Assembly (NCBI GenBank): GCA_035529935.1
Contig: DATKVT010000209.1
Span: 1 to 54,685 of the forward strand
Direction: 5' to 3'
Origin: Williamwhitmania sp.
GTDB lineage: Bacteria; Bacteroidota; Bacteroidia; Bacteroidales; Williamwhitmaniaceae
DNA: 54,685 nt
Part shown: in pieces, positions 36,501 through 44,835 of the stretch
Position numbering within the stretch: the first letter of the stretch is position 1
Layout: every line of letters starts with the position of its first letter
Position numbers and translations under genes: made by a program
The notes under the pieces: model-generated
Databases searched by the model: none
What the model saw: only the letters and a program-made list of their open reading frames with translations
Told to the model about the DNA's origin: nothing

Positions 36501-38141
36501 GGCTTTTGCCAAAAAGAGAGAGAAATCGAATACCGGCAGCTCCTTTGAAAAATCGATTTTACCGTTCAGGTTAAACTTTAAATTGGGGTCCTTGCTCACA
36601 ATACTACCATCAAACGAACTTTCAGTAGCCTTTCCATCGAAGAAAATGTCACTATAGGAGTATCCTTGAAGATCGAGTCTATCAATTTTGGCAGTTACAT
36701 TGGCTTCAACGTGCTGCTTGAAGTAGTAGCCTTTTCCCTTAATACTGGCCGTTACCTTTCCGAGCAGTGTGTCTGCCAGCAACTTTTCGGCATCCAACTC
36801 CTTAAATTGTAGGCTTCCATCAAAAATTGTTCTTTTGTTTTGAGGCTTCATGTAGAAGTTGGCGCTCAGAAGGCCAGCGGCACTGTTTAGCTCTCCAAAG
36901 GTTACAAAGTTTTCTATGTAGCCGTTGAAACTCCACGAGAGATTGAAGGGGCTGTCCTTTTGTAGGTTGTTGGCAAACTGTATTCCATTTCCTGGTATTA
37001 GGTTATTGAGGATGGTCTCAACCTCTTTGGGTGTTGATGTGAGCGATTCAATGTTGCATAGGATGAGCGTGCGATCAATGTCGGGTAGCCCTCGCATGAT
37101 GAAAGAGGTTTCGAGAGAGGTTTTTTGAAGTGTTCTGACCTTCACCTTTTTAGCGTTAAGGTTTGCCACAGGACCATCCACATCGAGGTCGATAAAGTAA
37201 ACACCTTTTATCTTTTCAAAATCAGGAACGAAGTAGCTAAGGGTTTTCATATCGAGCACCGACTGTGGTATCAGTCCTCTCATTTTTACCTTGTTCACAA
37301 AATCATCAAAGTTGGCGAGGCTGTCGTAGGAGAATTTTAGTTCTTGTAGATGAAGGGACGTGTTACCCGCAATTAAATCTCCCTTATAGATCGACATCGA
37401 TTTTGGGGTCATTAGGTAAAAGCCGGAAAGCTTATCGAGCTTAAATCCCGATTTTTCTTCCAAATTGATATAGTCTATGTAGCACGAAAGGCTATCACCG
37501 CTTGTTCTAAGGTCAGAAATATTAAGGTTCAGGTGGCTGACGCGTAGGTCATCATAGTTGACTCCCCATTCTGGTTTATCGTTATTTTGCTGTTTGTATA
37601 CAAAGTTCAAATCCTCAATGGCGAGGCTATTTAGCTCAATTTTCCAGTTGGGGTTTTCCTTGGAGGTTGAGGTGGTATCGCTCGGAGAGCTGAGGGCATC
37701 CACCAGAAAATCAAAATTTGTCTTGCCTGTGGAGTCAGCATAAAGTTTTCCGGTGGTCGATTTTAGGAGAATGCTGCCAAAGGTAACGCTCCTCTTTTTG
37801 AAGTTAATGCGTGTTAGTTTTGCTGCTATTTCTTTGGAAAAGAGCAATGTATCCCCGTTTTGATCGGCTACAAAAACATTTTTCAGAACAAGGCTGTTGA
37901 ATGGTCGAAAGCTTACTGCTCCAATGGTTATGGTTGTATTAAGCCGGCTGCCAAGCCCCTCAGCAATAGTTTTGGTGAGATATGTTTGAACCTTGGGACT
38001 CTGGAGAAGCAGGAAGCTCCCCCCTGCTAAAAGCAGGATGATGCACCCAAAGGTAATGGCCGAAATTCTTAGAATTTTTTTGATACTTTTACCAAGTATT
38101 AACTTTACAAAAAAAGCAAAAAAAAAGGTAAACTGAACCAT
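33513..38141 (-). CDS. tamB: TamB/AsmA-like envelope protein (DUF490 C-terminus)
   Basis: A very large protein, 1542 residues from the ATG chosen. One membrane helix lies near residues 24-46, followed by an AsmA-like start (QSPKVQTYLTKTIAEGLGSRLNTTI). A long stretch of beta-rich repeats forms, in known relatives, a hydrophobic groove across the periplasm for lipid transport to the outer membrane. The C-terminal region (about 1200-1500) matches the TamB/DUF490 domain, then comes a charged Lys/Pro/Thr tail. The start codon overlaps that of divergent tsaD within the sequence CATG; starting further upstream would run antisense into tsaD. No other good start follows, so 38141 is preferred. exbB-exbD-tonB follow on the same strand. 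Confidence 0.88.
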   Translation of the reverse strand: MVQFTFFFAFFVKLILGKSIKKILRISAITFGCIILLLAGGSFLLLQSPKVQTYLTKTIAEGLGSRLNTTITIGAVSFRPFNSLVLKNVFVADQNGDTLLFSKEIAAKLTRINFKKRSVTFGSILLKSTTGKLYADSTGKTNFDFLVDALSSPSDTTSTSKENPNWKIELNSLAIEDLNFVYKQQNNDKPEWGVNYDDLRVSHLNLNISDLRTSGDSLSCYIDYINLEEKSGFKLDKLSGFYLMTPKSMSIYKGDLIAGNTSLHLQELKFSYDSLANFDDFVNKVKMRGLIPQSVLDMKTLSYFVPDFEKIKGVYFIDLDVDGPVANLNAKKVKVRTLQKTSLETSFIMRGLPDIDRTLILCNIESLTSTPKEVETILNNLIPGNGIQFANNLQKDSPFNLSWSFNGYIENFVTFGELNSAAGLLSANFYMKPQNKRTIFDGSLQFKELDAEKLLADTLLGKVTASIKGKGYYFKQHVEANVTAKIDRLDLQGYSYSDIFFDGKATESSFDGSIVSKDPNLKFNLNGKIDFSKELPVFDFSLFLAKADLFHLNMYDKDTLSLLSFGLSSKLSGNSLDNLNGELSIQNPIYRSSSHNHKLGNIELKAASSAFSHSLSLKSDMVDAELRGKYSFANISVSLVNFFQKYLPAMQAKQSSQPPTVAESEEGNSDQTYMLRINVKKAGSEMLSDIVPGLLIGSNSTIFSIYNPVLQTVNIRARFPEIGLDDNKMKELTITAQTVDSLLKVGFTANQLDAGGIQIQQVNFATTTANNISKFKLDWDNQSDKKNSGTILGRINLLERGDSTKPLARITFDPSDLILNDTTWSIGGSSVDLDSNLIAFHNINLYNKHQSIAISGKAGGMVTDSIEVSFNNIDISNINFLTESTGYNFQGIINGYAKIGDLFDNPIFSSNLYLKDLKVNDKLVGTSQIQSLWDDESQKFMVTVTTVRNDTTLFTLDGSYEPKQDNLNLKAEIHSLMMERFSPFLADILSEPEGGLEGEISVTGKLSSPVINGNLKTNNLGFTVDYLNTHYKVDAPIEIRNGQVSIKNGKLLDSKGGKASLDATFTHNNFSNIFYKINLGLKNLQCINTTQRNNELFYGLAYASGTATISGNADALLIEANATTDKNTSMMIPLNSANEVSNSDFLTIVKPKTDEIVIEEKKEEKAEDQMQLNINLNLNVNTNAEAQIIIDPKVGDIIKATGNGNLKMEINPNQDIFKIYGDYTIDQGDYLFTLQNVINKHFKIDNGSTLRWNGDASNASVDIKAVYKLKAALSDLLNDTSAVYKRRIPVECQILMTDKLMQPTIKFNINIPNIDAETQGKVLNALNTDEKVSKQFLSLLVINSFFPDMAFNEMQNQNGVSGQSFGAASVSVTASEFLSNQLSNWLSQLSKTFDVGFKYRPGDQVTNDEVEVAISTQLFNDRVTVNGNVDMGGNSKTSGNGLGGDFDIEYKITPKLSVKGFTRSNDNLIYERSPNTQGIGISYREEFNNLGDLRRKIFGSKKDKKAKKNLPPADTTNQNGTLPVEPRVKDQSSADTTGVGTK
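38079..38107 (+). promoter_or_regulatory. Possible tsaD promoter inside tamB
   Basis: TTTG at 38079-38082, a 17-base spacer and TAACTTTA at 38100-38107, one mismatch from TAnnTTTG. It lies inside the beginning of tamB, as it must because the two start codons overlap. Confidence 0.4.
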
Positions 38142-39174
38142 GATTAGTAGTGAAAAGTGTGTTGTTGTTCTAGGTATTGAGAGTTCGTGCGACGATACCT
38201 CTGCTTCGGTCCTTCGCAATGAGTATATTTTGTCAAACGTGATTGCCAACCAGGACGTGCATAAGCAGTATGGTGGCGTAATTCCAGAGCTCGCTTCTCG
38301 GGCACATCAGCAAAATATTATACCAGTTGTAGATCGTGCATTGAAGTTGGCAGGGGTTGCACATGAGGAGGTAGACGTTGTTGCGTTTACTAGAGGTCCT
38401 GGACTTCTTGGATCGTTATTGGTAGGTACATCCTTTGCAAAGGGGTTGGCGCTCGGTTTAAATATACCCATGGTGGAGGTTAATCACCTTCAAGGGCACA
38501 TTTTGGCTCATTTTATTAAGGAGGAGGGAAAGGAATTGCCCCATCCCAAATTTCCATTTATTTGTATGCTCGTTTCCGGAGGTCATACTCAGCTGGTGCT
38601 GGTAAATGATTACCTCAACATGGAGATTTTGGGCCAAACCCTTGACGATGCTGCCGGAGAGGCTTTTGATAAGTGTGCTAAGGTGATGGGACTACCTTAC
38701 CCGGGTGGACCAGTTATTGATAAGCTGGCAAAAGAGGGAAATCCCAAAGCATTTGTTTTTAATAAACCGTCCATCAAGAATTTTGATTACAGCTTTAGCG
38801 GTTTGAAAACATCGTTCCTCTACTTCTTGCGTGATGCTGTGGCTACCAATTCCAACTTTATTGAGGAGCACAAAGCCGATCTTTGTGCATCGCTGCAGGC
38901 TACAATAATTGATATCTTGTTTGACAAGTTGGTGAAGTTGGCGAAGGAAAAGAATGTTAAGGACATTGCAATTGCAGGTGGAGTGTCTGCAAATTCTGGT
39001 ATTCGAGCAAGACTAGTTGAGGAGGGAGCAAAGCGGGGATGGAATGTTTTCATACCTGAGTTTCGCTATACCACCGATAACGCTGCTATGATTGCCATTG
39101 CAGGATACTACAATTATCTCCAAGGCAACCGCGCGGGGCTTGATGTTGCACCACTGGCCAGAATGGCTCTTTAA
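38140..39174 (+). CDS. tsaD: tRNA N6-adenosine threonylcarbamoyltransferase
   Basis: Transfers the threonylcarbamoyl group to A37 of ANN-reading tRNAs (t6A), together with TsaB and TsaE, in the cytoplasm. 344 residues. Clear motifs: LGIESSCDDTSASV at the N-terminus, the metal-binding His pair in ASRAHQQN and VNHLQGHILAH, LVSGGHTQLV, GEAFDKCAKVMGL, and the late AGGVSANSGIR. An in-frame stop lies 3 bases before the ATG, so the start is certain. That ATG overlaps the start of divergent tamB. The stop overlaps the stop of the convergent sensor kinase by four bases. Such tight packing leaves no non-coding DNA on either side. Confidence 0.97.
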   Translation: MISSEKCVVVLGIESSCDDTSASVLRNEYILSNVIANQDVHKQYGGVIPELASRAHQQNIIPVVDRALKLAGVAHEEVDVVAFTRGPGLLGSLLVGTSFAKGLALGLNIPMVEVNHLQGHILAHFIKEEGKELPHPKFPFICMLVSGGHTQLVLVNDYLNMEILGQTLDDAAGEAFDKCAKVMGLPYPGGPVIDKLAKEGNPKAFVFNKPSIKNFDYSFSGLKTSFLYFLRDAVATNSNFIEEHKADLCASLQATIIDILFDKLVKLAKEKNVKDIAIAGGVSANSGIRARLVEEGAKRGWNVFIPEFRYTTDNAAMIAIAGYYNYLQGNRAGLDVAPLARMAL

Positions 39175-41537
39175 CGGTTGTTCTCGTTAATTTTTACAGA
39201 AAATTCCAGCAACTTTTGAAATAGTTCTTCCTGTATTATGGGTTTTACTATGTAGTCGTCGCATCCAGCCTCTAGGCAACGGTAACGATCCTCCTCCATG
39301 GCGTAGGCTGTTTGAGCAATGATTGGCAAGTTGGGCTTCTCCTTTTTTATCATTCTGGTAGCGTCAAGGCCATTAATTTCAGGAAGTTTAATGTCCATCA
39401 ACACCAGCTGGATCTGGGGGTTAAAGAGCGCAAAGTCGACAGCCTCACGACCATTTTTAGCAATAATGACAGTGGCACCCCTTTTTTCGAGCATAGCCTT
39501 CAGCAAAAGGCTGTTGCTGGGATCGTCTTCAACCACCAGAACAACAAGTTTTTCGAGCATTTTGTATGGGTAAACCCCCTCTTTGGGCTGCGGGTGTTGC
39601 TGTGTTGCAGCGATAAATGGAATGGAAATGTAGATTGAGGTTCCATTTTCGGCGCTTGTTTCGAACCATATGTTTCCGTTGAGCAACTTAATGAGTTCCC
39701 TCGATAGCGATATGTTTAAGCTGACGCCCTCCGCTAACGGTTGCATTGGTTCAGTGTAGACATTCTGGTCCTCGAGCAGCTGCCGCATCTCGTTTTCGGA
39801 AATTTCTTTATTTACTTCGCGAAGAATAAAAATTAGGTTGCCCGAATCTTCTTTTATTAGCAGTGAAACTTCTCCTTCTTCAATAATGCGAGAAAAGGAG
39901 TTTGCTAGGTTACATATGGCTTGTTTAAGTCGTCGCTCATCTGTTCTTATGTAGATTGGATTTGAAGGTGCCTCGATCTTAAATTGGACCTTGTCACGCA
40001 GCAAGGGCTCAACCTCCTCGTGGAGATAAGTAATGCACTCCTGCATAAGTTTGTCAATGCTGATTCTGCTTAGGCTAACCTTTAGATTCCCTGTTTGGAT
40101 TTTTGATAGGTCAACAAGGTTATCGATAACCTTAAGTAGGTTTAGGCTGTTTTTTTGAATTATATCAAAAACCTCATGATACTTATCTTCTTCAATCTGA
40201 CCCTTTTGCACAAGGTTGGAAAAACCTACGATTGCATTCATTGGGGTTCTAACTTCGTGTGAAAGGTTTGCTAGGAAGGTATCCCTCTGTTCGGCAAACC
40301 GCTTACCATCATGCATATGTAGGTTGAGCTGATTTCTCGACTGGAGAAGTTCTGCCATGGCCTTTTCCTTGTCCTTGCGTTCAACCTTGAAAAGAGCAAT
40401 AGCTCTTCTCATATCTTTTCGGGTATTTTTTGTGGCAAAAAAGTAATAAATGGTCAGACCAATGGCAAGTAACATTAACCCGAAAAAGGTAAGGCTCAGT
40501 GGTATTAAATTTTTTGCGCGGCGTTCGTCTTTTTTAACGTAAATGAACTTGTCGAGCGACTTGTCCGATTTTGCTAGGCCAAGTTTATAGTAGGTTTGGG
40601 CTATCTTATTCCATCGCTTCTTATCCATGTGTCCAACTTCAATTATTCCCGGCATAATGTACTTGTCCAGCGTTTGAGCCTCAAAAAGCAAATGGTCCTT
40701 GATCTTTGTTGGGTTATATTTTTCAAGAATTAAATCGGCCATCTCCTCCTGATGGCTAAGCGCGTAATCCCAACCCTTCAGTGAAGCTTCAAGAAATTTA
40801 TCAGCAGTATTGGCATGTTTACTGATGTAATTTTGGGTGGTAAAGAGGCAATCAGCATAAAAATTAATACCGTAATCATCGGGTGAAATGGTTACGTAGT
40901 CGATGTCGAACTTCTGCAAAAAGTAAGGTTCGTTAGATACATATGCATTGAGCGCATCTACCTTTCCCGAAAGTAGCTCGTTTAAGCTGAAGGATGGAGG
41001 TACAACTTTGTAATCCCCTTTATTAAGTCCTGCTTCCTTAAGCATGGCAAATATTTCGCCCGCATAGCCCGTTTCACCGACCATGATTGTTTTTCCTCGA
41101 AGATCCTTTGCCGAGGTAATGCCCGATGATTTTTTCACCAACAGCACCGAAGGTGAACGCTGGCAGATGGCGGCCATTACTACCACTGGCTCCCCGTTGA
41201 GGTAGTGCACAACAATACCTGAATTAGCTATACCAAAATCGTAGTTGCCCTTAACTACCTGATCAATGGTGTATGCTTCCGAGTCAGCCTCCTTAATTTC
41301 AACATCAAGACCGGCTTTCTGGTAGTATCCCTGAGCAATGGCTGCGTAGTATCCTGCAAACTGGAACTGATGCTTCCATTTAAGCAGGAGCTTTACCTTC
41401 TCAAGCGCGAGTGAGTTGGATGGGATTAGAGCAAGAAAAAGTGCTATAAGCGCTACAAAAACATGTTGTTTAAACTTTGTAGCAATAGACAATAAGTGGA
41501 TATTTATTAACTTTCGTGTGAAGTTTCTGTTTCCCAT
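39171..41537 (-). CDS. NMT1-type periplasmic sensor fused to histidine kinase and receiver
   Basis: A 788-residue hybrid sensor. Signal peptide about 24-45. The periplasmic NMT1/THI5-like ligand-binding domain (47-300) has LLLKWKHQFQFAGYYAA, the pattern of binding proteins for thiamine precursors and related small molecules. Membrane helix 344-366, then coiled coil. The phosphoacceptor helix has His427 in FLANLSHEVRTPMNAIVGF. The ATPase region (about 520-640) is abnormal: the DTGxGI box reads EVNKEI (573-578) and the GTGLGL box reads AEGVSL, so ATP binding looks lost. The receiver (664-785) is complete, with Asp715 in LVLMDIKLPE, Thr743 and Lys765. The ligand is not known. Divergent from yaaA; overlaps the tsaD stop. 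Confidence 0.88.
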   Translation of the reverse strand: MGNRNFTRKLINIHLLSIATKFKQHVFVALIALFLALIPSNSLALEKVKLLLKWKHQFQFAGYYAAIAQGYYQKAGLDVEIKEADSEAYTIDQVVKGNYDFGIANSGIVVHYLNGEPVVVMAAICQRSPSVLLVKKSSGITSAKDLRGKTIMVGETGYAGEIFAMLKEAGLNKGDYKVVPPSFSLNELLSGKVDALNAYVSNEPYFLQKFDIDYVTISPDDYGINFYADCLFTTQNYISKHANTADKFLEASLKGWDYALSHQEEMADLILEKYNPTKIKDHLLFEAQTLDKYIMPGIIEVGHMDKKRWNKIAQTYYKLGLAKSDKSLDKFIYVKKDERRAKNLIPLSLTFFGLMLLAIGLTIYYFFATKNTRKDMRRAIALFKVERKDKEKAMAELLQSRNQLNLHMHDGKRFAEQRDTFLANLSHEVRTPMNAIVGFSNLVQKGQIEEDKYHEVFDIIQKNSLNLLKVIDNLVDLSKIQTGNLKVSLSRISIDKLMQECITYLHEEVEPLLRDKVQFKIEAPSNPIYIRTDERRLKQAICNLANSFSRIIEEGEVSLLIKEDSGNLIFILREVNKEISENEMRQLLEDQNVYTEPMQPLAEGVSLNISLSRELIKLLNGNIWFETSAENGTSIYISIPFIAATQQHPQPKEGVYPYKMLEKLVVLVVEDDPSNSLLLKAMLEKRGATVIIAKNGREAVDFALFNPQIQLVLMDIKLPEINGLDATRMIKKEKPNLPIIAQTAYAMEEDRYRCLEAGCDDYIVKPIIQEELFQKLLEFSVKINENNR

Positions 41538-41590
41538 GGGAACGTTATATCAACGCTAATTATTTGGCAAGCAAAATACTAAAAAAAGCT

Positions 41591-42355
41591 ATGTTGACAA
41601 TTTTATCACCGTCAAAAACAATAAAATTCACACCTCCAGAATATAAGGTTTCGGGGTCTCAGCCTAGGTATTTGCGCTATGCAGCAAGCCTAGTTCAACG
41701 AATGAAATCCATGGATATGGATGAAATCTCCACTCTCATGCAGATTAGTCCTGACCTTGCCCGACTTACTGTTGAGCGGTTTCAGCAGTGGCATACTCCT
41801 TTCACGGAGGCAAATGCTACTCCAGCACTCTTTACCTTTAGGGGTGACGTGTACGAAGGGTTCGAAGCCAACTCGCTATCTCTGGAGGATGTAGAGTTTG
41901 CTCATGGGTCAATTCGAATACTTTCTGGGCTGTATGGCGTTTTAAGACCGCTCGATTTTATGCAACCCTACCGATTGGAGATGGGGCGCAAGGTCACCAC
42001 GAACGGCTTTGCCAATCTTTATGAGTATTGGGGCAATATGCTGGTAAATGATTTACTAAAAGAATTGGAAAGCCAAGTTATACCCGTGCTAATAAATCTT
42101 GCGTCGCAGGAGTATTTCAAATCCGTTGCGCCCATTGCAAAACAGATAAGGGTAGTTACCCCCAACTTTTATGAGTTGACTAGCGGAAAACCGCGAATGG
42201 TGGCCATTTATGCAAAGAGGGCCAGAGGGCTAATGGCGCGATTTGTCGTGAAGGAGCGTATTGAAGATCCTGAGCAACTTAAATTTTTTGAGGAGGAGGG
42301 TTACGTGTTTAGCCCAAATATCTCCAACGGCGACGCTTGGGCCTTTATTCGCTAG
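41591..42355 (+). CDS. yaaA: Peroxide stress protein YaaA (DUF328)
   Basis: A 254-residue cytoplasmic protein of the YaaA family, reported in E. coli to lower free iron during peroxide stress and to bind DNA. The family signature is clear: MLTILSPSKT at the N-terminus, FTFRGDVYEGFEA, RILSGLYGVLRPLDFMQPYRLEMG, then INLASQEYFKSV and the C-terminal AKRARGLMARFV. I place the start at ATG 41591, matching homologues. An in-frame TTG at 41564 would add a basic leader. Only 53 bases separate it from the divergent sensor kinase, so their promoters overlap. No strong terminator separates it from the convergent rlmI. Confidence 0.92.
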   Translation: MLTILSPSKTIKFTPPEYKVSGSQPRYLRYAASLVQRMKSMDMDEISTLMQISPDLARLTVERFQQWHTPFTEANATPALFTFRGDVYEGFEANSLSLEDVEFAHGSIRILSGLYGVLRPLDFMQPYRLEMGRKVTTNGFANLYEYWGNMLVNDLLKELESQVIPVLINLASQEYFKSVAPIAKQIRVVTPNFYELTSGKPRMVAIYAKRARGLMARFVVKERIEDPEQLKFFEEEGYVFSPNISNGDAWAFIR

Positions 42356-42410
42356 CACCTTGCTTCTTAAAATCCTTCTCTGTTGATTTATCTACAATTG
42401 CCTCACTTAA

Positions 42411-43592
42411 CTATTCAACATACACTACCAATCCTTTAAGGTATTCTCCCTCAGGATGGTAAATGTTGATGGGATGATCAGCAGGCTGCGATAGCTGATG
42501 TAGAATACGCACCTTACGGCCAGCAATGGCGGCAGCCGTAAATACGGTATTCCGAAAATGTTCCTTGGTAACTACCTGAGAGCAGCTGAAAGTGAATAAA
42601 ATTCCACCCGACTGGATTTTTGAAAGCGCAATGGTGTTGAGCCTTTTATACCCTTGGAGCGCATTGCCCAATACTTTGTTGTGCTTTGCAAAGGCGGGTG
42701 GGTCGAGTACAATGAGGTTGTATTTTTCCTCCTCCTTTCGGAAAAAGCTGAAAGCATCCTCCGCGAAAGCTTTATGTTGGGAAGCGTTTCCAAAGTTGCG
42801 TTCTACGTTGGCATTGGTCAGCTCAATGGCTCGCTTGGAGCTATCCACGCTATGCACTAGGTTGGCTTTGCCACGCAGGGCATAAACAGAGAATCCACCA
42901 GTATAACAAAACATGTTGAGCACGTTTCTTCCGGCACTGTAGCGTTCGAGCAACATGCGGTTTTCCCGCTGGTCGATATAGAAGCCGGTTTTTTGTCCTT
43001 CAGCCCAGTCAATGTCAAAATGCAAGTCGTTTTCTCTTGCCCACGAGGTTCCCAACTCACCAATAAGGAAGCCATCTTGTGGGTTGAGCCCAGCGTTAAA
43101 GGGCAGGGTGGTTGAACTCTTATCGTACACGGACTGAAGCTGCATCTCCGGAATGGCCATCAGCGATTCGGCAATGATTTGGCGGTTGCGGTACATGCCA
43201 ACCGTATGGGCTTGTATTACGGCAGTGGTATCGTATATGTCGACGATTAAACCAGGTAGCCCGTCTCCCTCTCCATGGATAAGCCGAAAGGAGTTGGTGT
43301 GGCTGTTTTGCATTAGGCCTATTGCCTTACGCAGCTTTATTGCTTCCACAATTCTTTCGTGCCAGAAGTTATCGGTGAACTTTTCGGGTTCAAAGGTGAG
43401 CATTCTCACAGTTATGGAACCAATTTGGTAGTGTCCGGTTCCGATGAAGCTGTTTTCAGCAGTGAATACCTCTACTAGATCACCTTCAGCAGGACTTCCC
43501 TCAATGCGGGCAATTGCTCCAGAGAATATCCAGGGGTGAAACCGGAGCAGCGACTGTTCCTTGCCTCTTTTTAAGATTATGGTGGCTATCAT
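42411..43592 (-). CDS. rlmI: 23S rRNA (cytosine-C5)-methyltransferase, RlmI family
   Basis: Methylates a cytosine in 23S rRNA (C1962 in E. coli). 393 residues. An N-terminal PUA RNA-binding domain (about 1-75) includes FHPWIFSGAI and GDLVEV. A middle EEHEC-like region follows. The SAM-binding Rossmann domain has GQKTGFYIDQRENR, VLNMFCYTGGFSVYA and LIVLDPPAFAK. The catalytic Cys lies in FTFSCSQVV. Its ATG overlaps the stop of the exonuclease gene by 4 bases, so it is the last gene of the recQ-DUF5063-exonuclease-rlmI operon. The rRNA position in this organism is inferred from the family. Confidence 0.93.
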   Translation of the reverse strand: MIATIILKRGKEQSLLRFHPWIFSGAIARIEGSPAEGDLVEVFTAENSFIGTGHYQIGSITVRMLTFEPEKFTDNFWHERIVEAIKLRKAIGLMQNSHTNSFRLIHGEGDGLPGLIVDIYDTTAVIQAHTVGMYRNRQIIAESLMAIPEMQLQSVYDKSSTTLPFNAGLNPQDGFLIGELGTSWARENDLHFDIDWAEGQKTGFYIDQRENRMLLERYSAGRNVLNMFCYTGGFSVYALRGKANLVHSVDSSKRAIELTNANVERNFGNASQHKAFAEDAFSFFRKEEEKYNLIVLDPPAFAKHNKVLGNALQGYKRLNTIALSKIQSGGILFTFSCSQVVTKEHFRNTVFTAAAIAGRKVRILHQLSQPADHPINIYHPEGEYLKGLVVYVE

Positions 43593-44188
43593 GCAGGGGT
43601 AACTTTTTTATAACAAGAAAGTTTATTGTAAATCTGTAGGCACATGTATGCATCTGTTGCTGCGTAACGTTTTTGTGCCTCGGTAAGCGTGGTGTTTTCC
43701 CAGTTGGTGAGCTGCTGCGATTTAGAAATTCGCACGCCAAGCACAATGGCTGAAAGTTTCTTTAGGCTCTTGCCTTCAATACCAAAGGGAGTGCTGTAAG
43801 TTTGCAGTTCCATAAAGCCTCCTGGCGAAAATTCGGAAAGAGCACGCAGCGATCGTATATCATCTTTAATGCCTACGCCAATTTTCAGGATATTATTGCT
43901 GGCGAGCACTTCCTTTAACTGTTGAGGCATACCAGTGCTTCCTAGTTGAAATAGAAAGGCCTCTTCGGCTGTAGATAGCTGTAGAAGTGCCACATGGTTG
44001 TTTGTGCCTTTTCGAAAAGAGGGTCGAGTTTCTGTATCGAACCCCAGAGCGTCTTTTTCTAGCAGATAGTTAGCGGCACTCACAGCCTCCTCGGGCGTAT
44101 TAATAGTTATGATTTTGCCTTCGAAGTGAAAGAAGGGTAGCAGCTCTAACTCCTCTTTCTCAATATTTTGTTTAAAACCTAGAACCAT
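43589..44188 (-). CDS. DEDD-family 3'-5' exonuclease (WRN/RNase D-like)
   Basis: A 199-residue single-domain exonuclease. The DEDDy acidic residues are visible: Asp and Glu in LGFDTETRP (Exo I), Asp in GVGIKDDIRSL (Exo II), and YAATDAYMC (Exo III, with the Tyr). The same domain is fused to the RecQ helicase in human WRN; here a separate recQ gene lies two genes upstream in the same operon, so a joint role in DNA end or fork processing is plausible. Its start shares one base with the stop of the DUF5063 gene, and its stop overlaps rlmI, indicating translational coupling. Confidence 0.9.
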   Translation of the reverse strand: MVLGFKQNIEKEELELLPFFHFEGKIITINTPEEAVSAANYLLEKDALGFDTETRPSFRKGTNNHVALLQLSTAEEAFLFQLGSTGMPQQLKEVLASNNILKIGVGIKDDIRSLRALSEFSPGGFMELQTYSTPFGIEGKSLKKLSAIVLGVRISKSQQLTNWENTTLTEAQKRYAATDAYMCLQIYNKLSCYKKVTPA

Positions 44189-44802
44189 TATTTCTTTTTA
44201 TACTCTTCTTGTTTCCTTGAGATTATCCAGTTGCTGGTGTCTTGCTCAACATTTTTTGCTTCTTCAGAACTAGAAAGGCTTTCTGGATTTTCGAGTAGCC
44301 GGTGTATGGTGCTCATGGTGGAGAGTACCTTTATACCCCAGTATCGCTGAAAATTATATTTAATCTCCCAGAGAGCATCGTTCATTATTTGCTCAGCTCC
44401 AATTTGGAAGAGGGAGCTGTAGTCTTTCAAGTCTTGGTATATGTCGGCAAGGTTTTCCGAGATAGAGGATACCTTGGCCTCATCGGTTTCGCTCTCCTCG
44501 TCCATGAGTTCCAAATAGCTGTCGTATTTGCCAATAATTGCGAGCAGACGATTGTGGATTGCTTGCCACTCTTCTTCTGTGACAAACTTTTCGTTGCCAT
44601 CATCAAAGAGCAGCTCTGTTTGAGGAAGAAGCGTTGCTTTCATATATAGGAATGGCAACACTTTCTGGAGTGTGCTTAGTAGAGAGGCAACCTCTGTGCT
44701 CGTGGGATTTTCAATAAATTTACAAACCTCATTAGCAACAGTGGTAAATTCCAACACTGGCTTTGAATATACTAGCTGCCCGGCCCCTTCAAATTCTGTC
44801 AT
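44188..44802 (-). CDS. DUF5063 protein of unknown function
   Basis: A 204-residue, mostly alpha-helical acidic protein with no signal peptide. It resembles the DUF5063 family found next to RNase D-like or WRN-like exonucleases in Bacteroidota. Recognisable parts are LPFLYMKATLLPQ, LADIYQDLKDY and NFQRYWGIKVLSTMSTIHRLL. No catalytic motif is seen. It lies between recQ (33 bases upstream) and the exonuclease (one-base overlap), so it is probably a partner or accessory protein in that complex. Function unknown. Confidence 0.8.
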   Translation of the reverse strand: MTEFEGAGQLVYSKPVLEFTTVANEVCKFIENPTSTEVASLLSTLQKVLPFLYMKATLLPQTELLFDDGNEKFVTEEEWQAIHNRLLAIIGKYDSYLELMDEESETDEAKVSSISENLADIYQDLKDYSSLFQIGAEQIMNDALWEIKYNFQRYWGIKVLSTMSTIHRLLENPESLSSSEEAKNVEQDTSNWIISRKQEEYKKK

Positions 44803-44835
44803 TATTCATTTTTTTATGGCGGCAAAGATACAAAA

